This document shows positions 45,814 through 56,212 of a stretch of 64,000 nt of DNA, piece by piece. Both the position numbers and the translations under genes were made by a program. Under the pieces are notes generated by a model. It did not search any database, was not told where the DNA came from, and saw only the letters and a list, made by a program, of their open reading frames with translations. Position 1 is the first letter of the stretch. Each line of letters opens with the position of its first letter. Origin of the DNA: Vibrio penaeicida (GTDB lineage: Bacteria > Pseudomonadota > Gammaproteobacteria > Enterobacterales > Vibrionaceae); the NCBI RefSeq assembly GCF_002933855.1, contig NZ_BFAQ01000011.1, positions 393,778-457,777 on the forward strand, in the 5' to 3' direction.

Positions 45814-46244
45814 TTTCTCAGCTTAAGGCTTTGCAGCATAAACTATTTCAGCATCGGCTGTTTAAGTTTGCCTTTGTTGGCGGTATCGGCTTTTTAGTCG
45901 ATACCGCGGTATTTTCTCTTCTGTATTATGTTGCAGAAATGCCGATATTTTCTTCGCGTGTTATCGCGTTTGTTTTAGCGGCAACCGCAACATGGGTTGG
46001 AAACCGAGTACTGACGTTCAGTGACAGAGAAAAGTCTGATAAAGCGAAGCAGTGGCAAAAACACATGGTTGCGGCGGTCTGTTCTGCTATACCCAACCTA
46101 GGAGTGTTCAAGTTGGTTATCGCCGTTTTTGGTGACCAAGGAGCCATGCCTTTTGTGGCGCTTGTAGCGGGAATCTTGGTAGGAATGTTCAGTAACTACT
46201 TCTTGAGTTCGAAGTGGGTATTTGCCGACAAAGAAACCAATTAA
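45804..46244 (+). CDS. GtrA family membrane protein
   Basis: This 146-residue protein has four membrane helices and the GtrA signatures FKFAFVGGIGFLVDTAVF, ATWVGNRVLTFSD and NYFLSSKWVFAD. GtrA-like proteins are thought to help flip undecaprenyl-phosphate-linked sugars. It starts at a GTG inside the GT39 gene; a second GTG lies two codons on. The usual third partner, a GT2 enzyme that makes the lipid-linked sugar, is not next to it. Confidence 0.87.
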   Translation: MPVISQLKALQHKLFQHRLFKFAFVGGIGFLVDTAVFSLLYYVAEMPIFSSRVIAFVLAATATWVGNRVLTFSDREKSDKAKQWQKHMVAAVCSAIPNLGVFKLVIAVFGDQGAMPFVALVAGILVGMFSNYFLSSKWVFADKETN

Positions 46245-46284
46245 TGAAGGTCTAGCTGCAAGCGTTGACTCTGAAAAAACAAAT

Positions 46285-46314
46285 AAAAATGCGACCAATT
46301 GGTCGCATTTTTTG
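46285..46314. terminator. Bidirectional terminator between gtrA and ygiQ
   Basis: AAAAATGCGACC pairs with GGTCGCATTTTT around a palindromic AATT loop. A-rich and T-rich arms let it serve the convergent genes on both strands. Confidence 0.92.
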
Positions 46315-46337
46315 TCTCTGGCTCCATCAATAACTTT

Positions 46338-48596
46338 CTATTGATGTGCTTTAGCGCGATGTTTCTGTTTATTCTTTGGCTTGTTAGAGCCAGCAGATTG
46401 ATGCGCGGGTTTACCTTGCCTTTTGGATTTCGGCTTGGTGGAAGGCTTACCCTTTCCATTTTCTTTACGGCTATCAGGCTTACGGATATCGGGTTGATTC
46501 TTGGTATGCTTGGTCGCAAAGCGGTTTGCACCATGCCTACCTGAACGGCGGCGCTGCGCAGGCGTTTTGGAGTCAAGATCTTCCGCAGGAATTAAGCAGC
46601 CAGGTTTATCGCCAATAAGGTGCTTTTTGCCCATGCTGATCAGTGCTTCGCGAATGATTGGCCAGTTAGCTGGGTCATGGTAACGAAGCAGCGCTTTGTG
46701 TAAGCGTCGCTGCCTTTCTCCTTTAGCAACGGGGATGTCTTCACGTTGCTTGTATTTCACTCGCTTGAGTGGATTGGTTTCTGAGTAATACATGGAGGTC
46801 GCATTACACATCGGAGACGGGTAGAAGTTCTGGACTTGGTCGCACTCAAAATTATTCGATTTTAACCACAGTGCCAAGTTCACCATGTCTTCTTCTTCAG
46901 TACCTGGGTGTGCAGCGATGAAGTAAGGGATCAAATACTGTTTTTTCCCGGCTTCTTTGCTGAACTTTTCAAACATTTCTTTGAATCGGTCATAGGTGCC
47001 CATGCCCGGCTTCATCATCTTATCTAGCGGGCCTTTCTCTGTGTGCTCGGGCGCTATTTTCAAATAGCCACCTACGTGATGAGTGACGAGCTCTTTCACG
47101 TATTCTGGAGATTCAATGGCTAAGTCGTAGCGAACGCCAGACGCGATCATGACTTTCTTGATGCCTTTTACCTTGCGCGCTTCTCGATACAAATCGATGG
47201 TGTGCTTGTGGTCGGTGTCTAGCTTATGGCATATCCCCGGGAATACACAGGAAGGTCTTCGACAGTTCTGTTCTGCACGTGGGTCGGAGCAACCTAGGCG
47301 ATACATGTTGGCCGTTGGTCCGCCTAAATCAGAAATGGTACCGGTAAAGCCTGGGACTTTATCGCGAATTTCTTCCATCTCGTTAAGGATCGACTCTTTC
47401 GAACGGTTCTGAATAATACGCCCTTCGTGTTCTGTTATTGAACAGAAAGAACAGCCGCCAAAACAACCCCGCATGATATTGACCGAGGTTTTAATCATGT
47501 CATAAGCGGGGATCTTCGCATTACCATACATAGGGTGCGGAACGCGAGCGTAAGGCAGCCCAAACACAAAATCCATTTCTTCTGTTGTCAGCGGAATAGG
47601 CGCTTGGTTCACCCAAAGTTCACGATCTCCGTGCTTTTGAATAAGCGCGCGGCCGGAGTATGGGTTAGTTTCTAGGTGCATGATTCGGCTGGCATGCGCG
47701 TAGAGAATGCGGTCGTTTTTCAGCTTTTCGAAAGGGGGGATTCTCACTGCGGTGGTTTTCGCATCGTGCCTTGATGGTTGAATAGTGACAGCCTTGGCTA
47801 CCTTTTCTTCTTCCTTCGGCTTTGTTTCACATTGCGTTTCTACCTGATAAGGGTTCGTTGGAACGAACGCTTTTCCCGGCTTTTCAATACGAGAAGAATC
47901 AATAACTTTGAAATGCTCTGGAGCAGCGGCTAGGTTTACTGCTGTGCCACGAATACTAGTGAGAGTGGAAATATCTTCGCCATTTGCCAGCCTATGCGCC
48001 ACTTCCACTAACGCTCTTTCCGCGTTACCAAACAATAGAATATCGGCTTTAGCATCGAACAAAACAGAACGTCTAACTTTGTCAGACCAATAATCGTAGT
48101 GCGCGATACGACGAAGGCTCGCCTCAATGCCACCTAAAACGATGGGGGCGTCTTTGTATGCCTCACGGCAACGCTGAGAGTAAACCAAGGTTGCACGGTC
48201 TGGGCGCTTTCCACCCTCGTTATTCGGTGTGTATGCATCGTCGTGACGAAGCTTTTTGTCTGCGGTGTAACGGTTGATCATTGAATCCATGTTGCCCGCG
48301 GTAATACCAAAAAAGAGGTTTGGTTTACCGAGCTTCATGAAATCGGATTTATCTTGCCATTCTGGCTGAGCCAAAATACCTACACGAAAACCTTGTGCCT
48401 CTAAAAGGCGTCCAATAATAGCCATACCAAAACTTGGGTGGTCGACGTAAGCGTCACCAGTGACGATGATTATATCGCAACTGTCCCAACCAAGTGCATC
48501 CATCTCTTTTCTACTGGTGGGCAGAAAAGGGGCGACACCGTAACATTCAGCCCAGTATTTTGGATATTGATCGATTGGAGTGGGTTTGTTGTGCAT
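46338..48596 (-). CDS. YgiQ family radical SAM protein
   Basis: This 752-residue radical SAM protein has the cluster motif [15 protein letters not shown] near residue 374, a B12-binding-like N-terminal domain ([17 protein letters not shown] near 38), and a strongly basic low-complexity tail from about residue 685 (many Lys, Arg, Pro and Gly). The YgiQ family is widespread and its reaction is unknown to my knowledge. The central [15 protein letters not shown] stretch is a variable linker. Transcribed alone, convergent with gtrA. Confidence 0.92.
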   Translation of the reverse strand: MHNKPTPIDQYPKYWAECYGVAPFLPTSRKEMDALGWDSCDIIIVTGDAYVDHPSFGMAIIGRLLEAQGFRVGILAQPEWQDKSDFMKLGKPNLFFGITAGNMDSMINRYTADKKLRHDDAYTPNNEGGKRPDRATLVYSQRCREAYKDAPIVLGGIEASLRRIAHYDYWSDKVRRSVLFDAKADILLFGNAERALVEVAHRLANGEDISTLTSIRGTAVNLAAAPEHFKVIDSSRIEKPGKAFVPTNPYQVETQCETKPKEEEKVAKAVTIQPSRHDAKTTAVRIPPFEKLKNDRILYAHASRIMHLETNPYSGRALIQKHGDRELWVNQAPIPLTTEEMDFVFGLPYARVPHPMYGNAKIPAYDMIKTSVNIMRGCFGGCSFCSITEHEGRIIQNRSKESILNEMEEIRDKVPGFTGTISDLGGPTANMYRLGCSDPRAEQNCRRPSCVFPGICHKLDTDHKHTIDLYREARKVKGIKKVMIASGVRYDLAIESPEYVKELVTHHVGGYLKIAPEHTEKGPLDKMMKPGMGTYDRFKEMFEKFSKEAGKKQYLIPYFIAAHPGTEEEDMVNLALWLKSNNFECDQVQNFYPSPMCNATSMYYSETNPLKRVKYKQREDIPVAKGERQRRLHKALLRYHDPANWPIIREALISMGKKHLIGDKPGCLIPAEDLDSKTPAQRRRSGRHGANRFATKHTKNQPDIRKPDSRKENGKGKPSTKPKSKRQGKPAHQSAGSNKPKNKQKHRAKAHQ

Positions 48597-48736
48597 TTTT
48601 TGACCTCAGCGTTAGGAGGCGGGAATTATAGCGGCATAAAACCTTCCTGACTAGGTTATCATTTTACATGAGAATCATTCGTATTTATGACGCTGTAGGG
48701 CTTACGCATAAAGGCTCAATCGATATTTCATGCCTA

Positions 48737-51700
48737 CTAAGAAAGGTATTGATTTAGCCTTAAAAACAGTTGTTCTTGGTGCTCAGAAATACGTGCAATT
48801 ACACTAGGATCCGGAAGCTGATTTTGGGATTTTACCTGTTTTTCAATTTCATCCATCAAAGTGTAAAGGCTGTGCGCACCAATCTGGCTGCTTGTCCCTT
48901 TTAGGGTATGAGAGTGGACCTTTATTTCACTGATGTTTCCGTTATCAATGGCAGAGATAAGCTGGTGAATCTGTTCTGGAGTTTCCTCCATAAAAGCACT
49001 GAGCACGACGTTTAAAGCGCCTTTATCGTTGAACATCATATCCAGAGCTTCGCGTTCATTCCATACAGGATCATTCTGATCACTTACGGAGCTGAGCTCA
49101 TTTAGGCGGGTACTGGAAATTGAAGAGTTTGAGGAGTTTGAAGAAAAATTAAGCCATTTTGATAACACCGACTCTAAGTTCTCTGGGTTAACGGGTTTGC
49201 TTATGTAATCGTTCATGCCAGCAGCAAGGCATTTCTCCATATCACCCTTCATGGCGTTGGCTGTCATGGCAATAATTGGAATGCTTTTGTAGTTTTGTCC
49301 CGCTTCTCCGTCTCTGATCGCCATTGTGGCTTCATATCCATCCATTTCAGGCATTTGGCAATCCATTAATATCAGTTGATAGGGCGTAGAAGATCGCAAT
49401 GATTGGAGAGCAGCGAGGCCATTTCCTGCAATATCTGATTGGATGCCCAGATTTTCAAGCATTCCTTGCGCGACAAGTTGATTGATATCGTTGTCTTCTA
49501 CCAGCAGGATTCGGTTTTGTGCTTGTTTCAAATACGGATCTGTGGCTCCGTGTTGCTCATGTTTTGATTTCGACTCGCTTGACGTTAAATATTGAGAATC
49601 GAATGCTGTTTCGTGAGGTAAGTTTTCCATTGTAGCGTCACCTTCACGAAGCTGAATAGAGAAAGAGAAGGTAGAACCTTGCCCTAGCTGGCTAGAGACT
49701 TCTAACGACCCTCCCATCAGTAAGCACAGTTGTTTCGTGATGGAAAGACCCAAGCCAGTGCCGCCAAATTGGCGTGTGGTTGAGGTGTCGGCCTGTGTAA
49801 AGGCGTCAAACAACACACTTAGCTGCTCTTTCTTAATGCCGATTCCTGAATCCGTTACCGAGCACTGAAAGACCAAAAGTTCGCCTTCGGCTTTCGTGAT
49901 TTGAGCATCAACTTTGATTTCACCTTGGTCGGTGAACTTGAAAGCGTTGCCCACTAGATTATTCAATATTTGTAGAAGCCTCGTTGGGTCGCCTTTTACC
50001 AACGGAGTAGAAACATTTTGAGTATCTAGATAGAAACTGATTTGTTTTTCTTGCGCTTTGATAGCATTGATTTCTTTGAATCGATTAAGCAGCTCTAATA
50101 GGTCGAAATTTACTTCTTCCAAATCTAACTTTCCTGCATCGATTTTGGAGAAATCTAAAATATCGTCAATGATGGTGAGAAGAGATTTGGCACTGGATTG
50201 AGCCAAATTTAGGTAGTGGCCCTGACTATCGGTAAGCTCATTTTTATTGATGAGATCCAACATGCCTAGTACACCATTCATTGGAGTACGTATTTCATGG
50301 CTCATATTGGCAAGAAATTCACTTTTGGCTTTTGCCGCTTCCACGGCTTTGTTTTTTGTATCCAATATTGTTTTTTCATACTCAATTTGATCGGTGATAT
50401 CTCTAAAGCTCCATACTCGCCCTACAAGTGTTCCTTCTTGCAACATTGGGTGAGAAATTCTCTCTATAATCTTCCCATTTCTAAGTTCTAACGTGTCGAA
50501 CGAGCGATCAAGGCTGCCAGCATTTAACTGATCAGGGGAGAGTGTGAATGAAGATGGGTCAACAAGCTGAGAGCGAATTTGGTGAACGAAACTCAATGAA
50601 CCTCCTTCTTCAGTGTACAAGCTTGGAAGTTGCCAAATTTGACAGAACTGCTGATTCATTTTTAGGTAGTGACCACGTTTGTCGGTGACAAGTAACCCGT
50701 TCTCGGCAGAGTGCAATATGGCTTCCATTAAGGACACGGTTTCTTTCAGTTTTTCCTCCGATTCTTTAATGTTGGTTAAATCCTCAACAGACACAAAAAC
50801 ACCCGAGACTTCTCCATCCACAATGTCTGGCAAATATGTCGCTCTGATATGCTTAAATTGCCCCAATCCAGCATCTATTCGGCTTTCAAATTGAGTTTCT
50901 TTACCTGCCAGACCTTGCTCCAGATAAGGAAAAACTTCATTGAATATTTTTTCTCCAAGTATGATCTTTATATGCTGGTTTAAGATTTCATTTTCCGGTA
51001 GCCCAAACCAGTCTTGGTAGGCTCGGTTTACAAATCTGTAGTGGAGATCTTTATCGACATAAGAGAACAACTGGGGAGCGTTATCGCTAATGCCTTTGAT
51101 GTATTTATTTGCTTCAGATAGCTGCAGATCTTTGATTTCTTTCTCTTTGAGTGCTTCTTTACGAGCGAAAATTTCTTCATTGAGGCGCTCAATGGACGTG
51201 GTTTTTGATTGTAGCCCATCCACCATCCCGTTGATCGCTTGTCCCAGCTCCGCGAGTTCATCTTTGCCAAGAGAGGGAATGTTAATATCCAGATTTCCTT
51301 GCCCAATGTGGTAGGCAGCTCGGTGTAATAAGGCGAGGCGGTGCAAAACCAGCTTTCTTAGCAGTACGACGATAACCGTGGCGATAACGAAACTGCCTGC
51401 GATAAATGAAAGCAAAACGAATTGGTTTGAATCGTAAATGGGCTGAAAAGCTTTGTCTTTATCGTAAACAACCACTGCTTTGAGCGCAGCGCCTGCACGA
51501 TCTAATGTCTTACTTGCTGTCAGCTCGGAGTGGCTTTTGTTGTACGTTTTACCTTGTGAATAGATATTGTTAGAAAGAAGAAGATCGCCTTGTGCATAGG
51601 AGGCGTAGATCTTACCTTCCATGTCGGTGAGTAAGACGAGCTTAAGCGGTCGACCAGCGTTAATGATGGACTGATTGACCTCGCCTAGTACGTCGTAGGC

Positions 51701-52285
51701 AATTTTTGTCCAATTTATCGAAACGATGACTTTACCAAGGCTCCGACCTCGGATCTTAATGTCGGATGTAAACCATTGTGATAAATGTTGATCTAAACCT
51801 AATGTAGGAAGGTAAGGGTCATACAGAATGTTGCTAACGACTGTATTACCTCCTTCGGAGGGCTTGTACATAGGGTGCTGAGTGATATTTTCTAATAGCA
51901 GCCTTTCCCCGTTAATTTTATTGCCTTCCATATCGACGGTGGATGTGGCAAATACGGTGTTTTCCTCATCGAGTATCAAAATGTAGTTTATTAAGGGGTA
52001 CACTTCTAACAAACCATTCAGTATCTGATTAATTCCTCTGTTTTCCTGTAAGTCGAGTGCTTTAGCGATGTCTCTATTTTTAGAGATGATGTTAGCCATC
52101 GCAATATTACCTTCAATGTTTGTATTTAGGCGCTTCAATGCGTAGCTAGAGTCGAGAGCCATCTCATTGTATAAGCGTTCAGACATTTCGGTTTTGGTGT
52201 TGGATACCAGCAAGTAACCCATTACTGCCATGAGAATACTCAGTGTTGTGATGACAGTAAAAACAACCTTAGTTGTGAGTTTCAT
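48737..52285 (-). CDS. Multi-PAS hybrid histidine kinase with Hpt domain
   Basis: This 1182-residue inner-membrane kinase has a first helix at about 8-28, a periplasmic sensor (about 29-290) and a second helix at about 295-315. HAMP (315-370) and two PAS domains (about 400-505 and 515-630) follow. HisKA has NMSHEIRTPMNG with the His near 664, followed by HATPase (GGTGLGLSITKQ), a receiver with Asp in LILMDCQMPEMDG near 971, and a C-terminal Hpt with His in VHSHTLKGTSSQIG near 1125. A full internal phosphorelay is thus present. I start at the ATG at 52285, whose ATGA overlaps the stop of the solute-binding gene; the frame is open four codons further (ATG at 52297). Confidence 0.88.
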   Translation of the reverse strand: MKLTTKVVFTVITTLSILMAVMGYLLVSNTKTEMSERLYNEMALDSSYALKRLNTNIEGNIAMANIISKNRDIAKALDLQENRGINQILNGLLEVYPLINYILILDEENTVFATSTVDMEGNKINGERLLLENITQHPMYKPSEGGNTVVSNILYDPYLPTLGLDQHLSQWFTSDIKIRGRSLGKVIVSINWTKIAYDVLGEVNQSIINAGRPLKLVLLTDMEGKIYASYAQGDLLLSNNIYSQGKTYNKSHSELTASKTLDRAGAALKAVVVYDKDKAFQPIYDSNQFVLLSFIAGSFVIATVIVVLLRKLVLHRLALLHRAAYHIGQGNLDINIPSLGKDELAELGQAINGMVDGLQSKTTSIERLNEEIFARKEALKEKEIKDLQLSEANKYIKGISDNAPQLFSYVDKDLHYRFVNRAYQDWFGLPENEILNQHIKIILGEKIFNEVFPYLEQGLAGKETQFESRIDAGLGQFKHIRATYLPDIVDGEVSGVFVSVEDLTNIKESEEKLKETVSLMEAILHSAENGLLVTDKRGHYLKMNQQFCQIWQLPSLYTEEGGSLSFVHQIRSQLVDPSSFTLSPDQLNAGSLDRSFDTLELRNGKIIERISHPMLQEGTLVGRVWSFRDITDQIEYEKTILDTKNKAVEAAKAKSEFLANMSHEIRTPMNGVLGMLDLINKNELTDSQGHYLNLAQSSAKSLLTIIDDILDFSKIDAGKLDLEEVNFDLLELLNRFKEINAIKAQEKQISFYLDTQNVSTPLVKGDPTRLLQILNNLVGNAFKFTDQGEIKVDAQITKAEGELLVFQCSVTDSGIGIKKEQLSVLFDAFTQADTSTTRQFGGTGLGLSITKQLCLLMGGSLEVSSQLGQGSTFSFSIQLREGDATMENLPHETAFDSQYLTSSESKSKHEQHGATDPYLKQAQNRILLVEDNDINQLVAQGMLENLGIQSDIAGNGLAALQSLRSSTPYQLILMDCQMPEMDGYEATMAIRDGEAGQNYKSIPIIAMTANAMKGDMEKCLAAGMNDYISKPVNPENLESVLSKWLNFSSNSSNSSISSTRLNELSSVSDQNDPVWNEREALDMMFNDKGALNVVLSAFMEETPEQIHQLISAIDNGNISEIKVHSHTLKGTSSQIGAHSLYTLMDEIEKQVKSQNQLPDPSVIARISEHQEQLFLRLNQYLS

Positions 52286-53331
52286 TTGTCGACCCAAATG
52301 AGTTGATCACGAATATCGACAGATACGGATATTCCCATCATGTTTATTGCTTTTGTATTAACCATAAAGAGCGGCGGCTCTTGAAGCTCGGATTGAAGCT
52401 GTGTTGGTGGCACATCATTCACTAAGATCTGTCCTGCTTTCTCACCTGCCATTTTGCCTAGCGTATAGAAATCAGCTACGGGCCCAAAGGTTGAGCCTTT
52501 CAAAATGCCGGACTTGTTGGAGCTTAAAATCGGAATCTTGTGTTGATGAGATATTGCGATGAGTGCTTCTTCCCCTCCCGATTGCATTAGGGTATCTGTG
52601 GTGGTCATAAATACATCGGTTTTACCCACTTGGTCCATGGCCAGTTCAGATAGGTGTTCAATGCTATTGGCCGCCAATATCTCTACCTTTATCCCTTCTT
52701 TTTTCATTAGCCGTAAAATATTGGAAGCCTGAATTTTGGAATTAGGTTCTCCCTTACGGTGAAAAATTGATATTTTGCGAGTCTCTGGAAGAACCTTTCT
52801 AAGTAGGGCAACATAGTGTTTGTTGGATACGTAGTTACTGGTGCCGACGAGGTTATTGCCTGAATAATCGAACGAATCTATCAACCCTGAATCGGCTGGG
52901 TAAGTCACAATCGAAAATACAATCGGTGTGCTTGCCGGCAATACGTTTTTGATGATGGTAGTGCCCGGTGTGGTCAGTGAGTAAACCAAATTTGGACGCG
53001 TATCTTTAATTTTGTTTGCGACTTTTGTTTGCAACTCTTTATTAGCCCCCGTTTTTCCCATAATGAACGTGGCGTTTTTTCCTTCCTGTATTCCAAACTC
53101 AGCAAGCCCAGCTTTAAAGCCTGCGACGCTATCTGGATACCCGCTCCATGTTGCAAACCCAATCACGTAATTTACGTTTACCGTTGTAGCAAAAGCCATC
53201 CTAGGTGTGATTAACGCAAGCGATATCACAATGAATGAAATTAAAACAATTCGTCTATTTGACCACTGGATGGCAAGTGCATAGCGAGAATGAACGTGAG
53301 TCTTTAAGTGAGCTGAATTAGAACGTTCCAT
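52282..53331 (-). CDS. ABC-type substrate-binding protein (TrpX-like)
   Basis: This 349-residue periplasmic binding protein has a long N-terminal positive region and a hydrophobic signal segment (about 29-47, RMAFA at the likely cleavage site). A two-lobed fold of the ABC_sub_bind type (PF04392) follows, with NYVIGFATWSGYPDSV, LVYSLTTPGTT, TPIVFSIVTYPADSG and LSSNKSGILKGS. No permease or ATPase gene is adjacent. Instead its stop codon overlaps the start of the hybrid kinase, so it probably serves as the ligand receptor of that kinase. The ligand is unknown; family members bind aromatic amino acids and related compounds. Confidence 0.8.
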   Translation of the reverse strand: MERSNSAHLKTHVHSRYALAIQWSNRRIVLISFIVISLALITPRMAFATTVNVNYVIGFATWSGYPDSVAGFKAGLAEFGIQEGKNATFIMGKTGANKELQTKVANKIKDTRPNLVYSLTTPGTTIIKNVLPASTPIVFSIVTYPADSGLIDSFDYSGNNLVGTSNYVSNKHYVALLRKVLPETRKISIFHRKGEPNSKIQASNILRLMKKEGIKVEILAANSIEHLSELAMDQVGKTDVFMTTTDTLMQSGGEEALIAISHQHKIPILSSNKSGILKGSTFGPVADFYTLGKMAGEKAGQILVNDVPPTQLQSELQEPPLFMVNTKAINMMGISVSVDIRDQLIWVDK

Positions 53332-53627
53332 TGATTATTTCTCTTGTCATTTATTCGATGGAAGCTAACGGCTTGAGATTTAACTGCCTAAAGATAAGGC
53401 TAGGAGAGATTGGAGGTGTTTCAAGTATGAGATGAAAAGAAACATCAAGATAATTGCGAGCGGTTTGTGCGCTTTTATGAAAAGAGGGGGATCTCACATA
53501 ATGACAGTTAATTTGGATAACTTGCTTTTTTTTCAAACAAATGTTGATCCAATCACGCCTGAATAATAAAGAGTTTGCTTGAATGTAATAAGAGTTTTTA
53601 GTTGCAATGTAAGGGGTTGCATCGAAT

Positions 53628-56105
53628 ATGAATACATCGCTAATTTCAGTGTTGAAAGCTATGAGTATTTCCAGCGGGGACGAAGGGGAGGTGCAGGGCT
53701 ATAAAGCAGCAAAGTGGCGTTGGAATGCCAGTAGTGACGAGTTTCAGTTTCTAGACCCCTTTTTAGTGGAAAGTATTCATCGTCAGTTTAAAATTCAGAC
53801 TATTGCGGATCTTTTGAAAATAATGCCTGAAAACGACAAAAAGAAGCTGGTAGGTGCGCTTCAGTCAACGCATGAATGCAATTCGAAACACTCTGTTTTC
53901 TGTGTTCTAACCCCTTCGAAAGGGTTGTTTATTTATTGTGAAGTAGAAGTAAGCAGAGCAGAAGGTGATGTACTTCTGGGTTATATCCGACCTCTGTTTT
54001 ACTTGTCTTCTATGTATGAAATCGGGCAAATTTTTCAAGCAATTTTTGAAAACCGACATCATGGCATTGTTATAACCGACAGTGATACTCGGATTTTAGC
54101 TTGCAACCCTTATTTTATCGAACGTTCGGGCTATCAGTTTAATGAGCTGTTAGGGAAAAAAACGAGCCTGTTCAATGCGGGTAAACACAGCGATACATTC
54201 TTCGAAGAAATTTGGCGAGTGATTCATAGGGAAGGTCATTGGACTGGCACCATTTTGTCTAAAAGGGCAAATGGTCAAACAGAACCTCAAGATCTCACCA
54301 TCCAGAAAGTGGAAATGGCGAATGGTAAAACGTATTTCGTTGGTTTTACCGTCGATTTGTCCAATCACTTGTACCGAATTGCCGATACGGAATACGGTGG
54401 TATTGAACTGTTGACGCAACTTCCCAATGAAGATGAATTTAAATCAAAACTAGCCAGCATTGTTAAACATTACAGCCATTCTCATACCATTATTGTTTTG
54501 GCAATAGCACCGGAATTTGATGAAGACTCAACGTTAGAGCAGAGGGTTGCGTTTTCAAACGCCGTTGCTCAGGTGGATGAGCAATACCTTTGTGGCTACA
54601 AAGGCGACAACTTGTTTGTGTGCGCACTAAAATGCGTCAATTCTGCCAATAGGGTTAGGGCTATACATAGCGAGATCAGGCGTTTCATGGCGGCGATTCG
54701 TCAGTTTGGTAACGAACATCTTTTCAAGCTCGTTACAAGAGGGAAGATTGGCGTATCCGTACTTGGGTACGATACCAACCAACCTAAAATGTTGGTTACC
54801 CATGCGACTCAGGCTATGTTGGAACAACATTCGAGTAAAAAAGGCTACAACATCAGCTTCTTCGACCGTTCGATGCATGAAGAAACGGTTCGAAGGAAGA
54901 AGCTCGAAGAGCTTTTGACGGGCTTTATTAAGACAGAAAATATCGACGTGCACTTTCAGCCCATTGTTTCTACTGAAACTTGGCAAGTTATTAAATTTGA
55001 AGCTCTATGCCGTTTTCCTTCTGTTGAAGGGCTTCAATATACACCTCAAGAAATGATCAACATTGCTGAAGACCTGAACCTCGTGGCGACCTTGGATAAA
55101 ATTATCGGTTCCAAGTCTTTGCATTATCTAGAAAGAATTCATCGTCACTTCGGCAAGCAAGTGGGCATTACGATAAACCGATCGCTTAATACCAAAATGA
55201 GTGCCCAGCAAGTACTGACAAACACTCTAAATATGGTCGAGGAGTCGGGCGTTGACCCTAAGTTAGTTACTATTGAGTTGACAGAAAGTGCCTATTTTGA
55301 CAGTGAAGATTGCCACATAGAGGCATTGAAAGCGCTTAGACAAAGAGGCGTTAATGTTGCAATTGATGACTTTGGTACCGGGTATTCTTCTTTTACTTAT
55401 TTGAGTAATGGTCACTTCGATTACCTTAAAATCGACCGAGAATTTATATTCGATATAGAAATAGGCACACACAAGTACTTCATTGTGAAAATGCTGGTGG
55501 ATCTTTCTCATACCCTTGGCGTGAAAGTGATTGCTGAAGGAGTTGAAACCATACAAGAAATAGAAGTGCTTACTGGGTTGAATGTGGATTACATACAGGG
55601 GTACTACTTCTCTAAACCCGTCTCTATTGATGATATTGAAACAGCGCGTCACTATGTGAAAAAACAGAATGAATTGCGTCGCTTTTCTTTACCCAAGCAA
55701 GGTGTAGGGATTTTAAGCTTACATGAGCAAATGTCGCCATTTTTAGAACCCAGTACAGCGCTGAGTGAAGTGCATGAGATTTTCCTGCGAACAGATTTAG
55801 AAGCCATGGTGGTGACAGACAGCTTACATTGCGTTGGGGTGATTGATAGGGAAGTGTATAGCCTTCATATGACTTCAACATTTGGCACTAAGTTAGAAAC
55901 GCAACGAGATACGCAAATTTTAAAACGCAAGCTTAGCCAAGTAATGAAGACCCAGTTTACGGTTCTTAGCCACGCGACGTTACTTAAAGATGTTCCAGCG
56001 CTCGTCAAAAAAGGCGTCCCGCTACCTTGGGTGATCGCCGGAGACAAAGGAGAATGTTTAGGCATAGTGACCAAAAACAAGGTGCTCAAGTTTTTAGCCA
56101 GTTGA
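53628..56105 (+). CDS. PAS-degenerate GGDEF-EAL-CBS c-di-GMP phosphodiesterase
   Basis: This 825-residue cytosolic protein has an N-terminal region (1-130), a PAS domain (about 137-250, ILACNPYFIERSGYQ), and a degenerate GGDEF (GYKGDNLF instead of GGDEF). An intact EAL domain follows (about 435-680): FEALCRF, TIELTES, AIDDFGTGYSS, YLKIDREF, IAEGVET and IQGYYF. The C-terminal 130 residues look like a CBS pair (TDLEAMVVTDSLHCVGVID and GECLGIVTKNKVLKFL). All EAL catalytic residues are visible, so c-di-GMP hydrolysis is likely. It is divergent from the binding protein/kinase pair. Confidence 0.87.
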   Translation: MNTSLISVLKAMSISSGDEGEVQGYKAAKWRWNASSDEFQFLDPFLVESIHRQFKIQTIADLLKIMPENDKKKLVGALQSTHECNSKHSVFCVLTPSKGLFIYCEVEVSRAEGDVLLGYIRPLFYLSSMYEIGQIFQAIFENRHHGIVITDSDTRILACNPYFIERSGYQFNELLGKKTSLFNAGKHSDTFFEEIWRVIHREGHWTGTILSKRANGQTEPQDLTIQKVEMANGKTYFVGFTVDLSNHLYRIADTEYGGIELLTQLPNEDEFKSKLASIVKHYSHSHTIIVLAIAPEFDEDSTLEQRVAFSNAVAQVDEQYLCGYKGDNLFVCALKCVNSANRVRAIHSEIRRFMAAIRQFGNEHLFKLVTRGKIGVSVLGYDTNQPKMLVTHATQAMLEQHSSKKGYNISFFDRSMHEETVRRKKLEELLTGFIKTENIDVHFQPIVSTETWQVIKFEALCRFPSVEGLQYTPQEMINIAEDLNLVATLDKIIGSKSLHYLERIHRHFGKQVGITINRSLNTKMSAQQVLTNTLNMVEESGVDPKLVTIELTESAYFDSEDCHIEALKALRQRGVNVAIDDFGTGYSSFTYLSNGHFDYLKIDREFIFDIEIGTHKYFIVKMLVDLSHTLGVKVIAEGVETIQEIEVLTGLNVDYIQGYYFSKPVSIDDIETARHYVKKQNELRRFSLPKQGVGILSLHEQMSPFLEPSTALSEVHEIFLRTDLEAMVVTDSLHCVGVIDREVYSLHMTSTFGTKLETQRDTQILKRKLSQVMKTQFTVLSHATLLKDVPALVKKGVPLPWVIAGDKGECLGIVTKNKVLKFLAS

Positions 56106-56212
56106 GGTTACTTGGGTTTAAAGGCTAACGAGTTGTTAAAGGTGGTTACTTGGGTAAATAGAGTCTGTTATTATCCGTGCCACAATTTTGAATGACGTAA
56201 CTCTGCCTAACA

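Noticed and set aside
56106..56154. GGTTACTTGGGT repeated 37 bases apart after the EAL gene
   Set aside because: Isolated 12-base repeat with no associated structure or gene.
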